Below are positions 5,691-5,754 of a DNA stretch of 5,754 nucleotides, piece after piece. The DNA is from Enterobacteriaceae endosymbiont of Donacia clavipes (lineage in GTDB: Bacteria > Pseudomonadota > Gammaproteobacteria > Enterobacterales > Enterobacteriaceae), in the NCBI RefSeq assembly GCF_012570365.1, contig NZ_CP046209.1, positions 1 through 5,754 of the forward strand, in the 5' to 3' direction. The notes below the pieces were generated by a model. It made no database searches. It was not told the DNA's origin and saw only the letters and a list, made by a program, of their open reading frames with translations. Every line of letters begins with the position of its first letter. Positions within the stretch are counted from its first letter, which is position 1. The translations under genes were made by a program, and so were the position numbers.

Positions 5691-5754
5691 AATATTAAAT
5701 CGAGACAATTTTATTTTACTTTAAAGATTTTTATTTTAATGAAAAACATATAAC

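Larger units (their letters stand above)
5520..5754. other. AT-rich origin flank and presumed adhesin upstream region
   Basis: No gene is visible. Going right from the iterons there is a TAAA run (about 5541-5558), short tandem CTTTTATAGT repeats (5560-5586), a candidate plus-strand promoter (5645-5672), the second GGGTGAAAA word (5679-5690), and ATTTTACTTTAAA (5713-5725), which is the reverse complement of 5303-5315 on the other side of the array. If the molecule is circular, this region joins base 1 and is the upstream region of the adhesin. Confidence 0.55.

Noticed and set aside
5739..5753. ATG AAA AAC ATA TAA minicistron just before the presumed adhesin start
   Set aside because: Only four codons, no ribosome site, and such frames are expected by chance in AT-rich DNA; it would need the circular junction to matter.

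Overview
The window is 5,754 bases of extremely AT-rich DNA (roughly 15% G+C by eye, lower still between genes). It carries three protein genes and one iteron-type replication origin. The gene families (an inverse autotransporter of the intimin/invasin group, a prephenate dehydratase of enterobacterial P-protein type, and a TrfA-type plasmid initiator) point to a gammaproteobacterium, probably in Enterobacterales. The base bias, Lys/Asn/Ile/Phe-rich proteins and long A tracts point to a genome-reduced insect symbiont. I cannot name the species. The window starts exactly on an ATG, and the last ~110 bases look like that gene's promoter and leader. The simplest reading is a complete small circular plasmid opened at this ATG, but closure is not shown by the sequence.

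Layout: 1-2886 (+) encodes a 961-residue outer-membrane adhesin with signal peptide, beta-barrel, three Ig-like domains and a C-type-lectin-like tip. 2887-3362 is a gene-free convergent intergenic region with a perfect 43-bp palindrome at 3114-3156. 3363-4046 (-) is a monofunctional, ACT-less prephenate dehydratase (pheA domain). 4114-4992 (-) is the replication initiator trfA, 67 bases upstream of pheA in the same direction and probably co-transcribed with it. 4993-5412 is a gene-free leader/control region with candidate trfA promoters and one inverted partial iteron. 5413-5519 is a head-to-tail array of four strong 21/22-bp iterons plus one degenerate unit. 5520-5754 is an AT-rich flank with short tandem repeats and a candidate (+) promoter for the adhesin.

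How it may work together: TrfA would bind the iterons to start replication and set copy number. The pheA gene behind it would then be dosed with the plasmid. The dehydratase has lost the ACT domain that gives phenylalanine feedback inhibition and nearly all of the chorismate mutase domain. It therefore looks like an unregulated phenylalanine-overproduction module, which could supply an insect host (cuticle tanning uses Phe/Tyr). The adhesin suggests the symbiont still contacts host surfaces. Nutritional use and adhesion are inferences; the domain assignments rest on motifs seen in the sequence.
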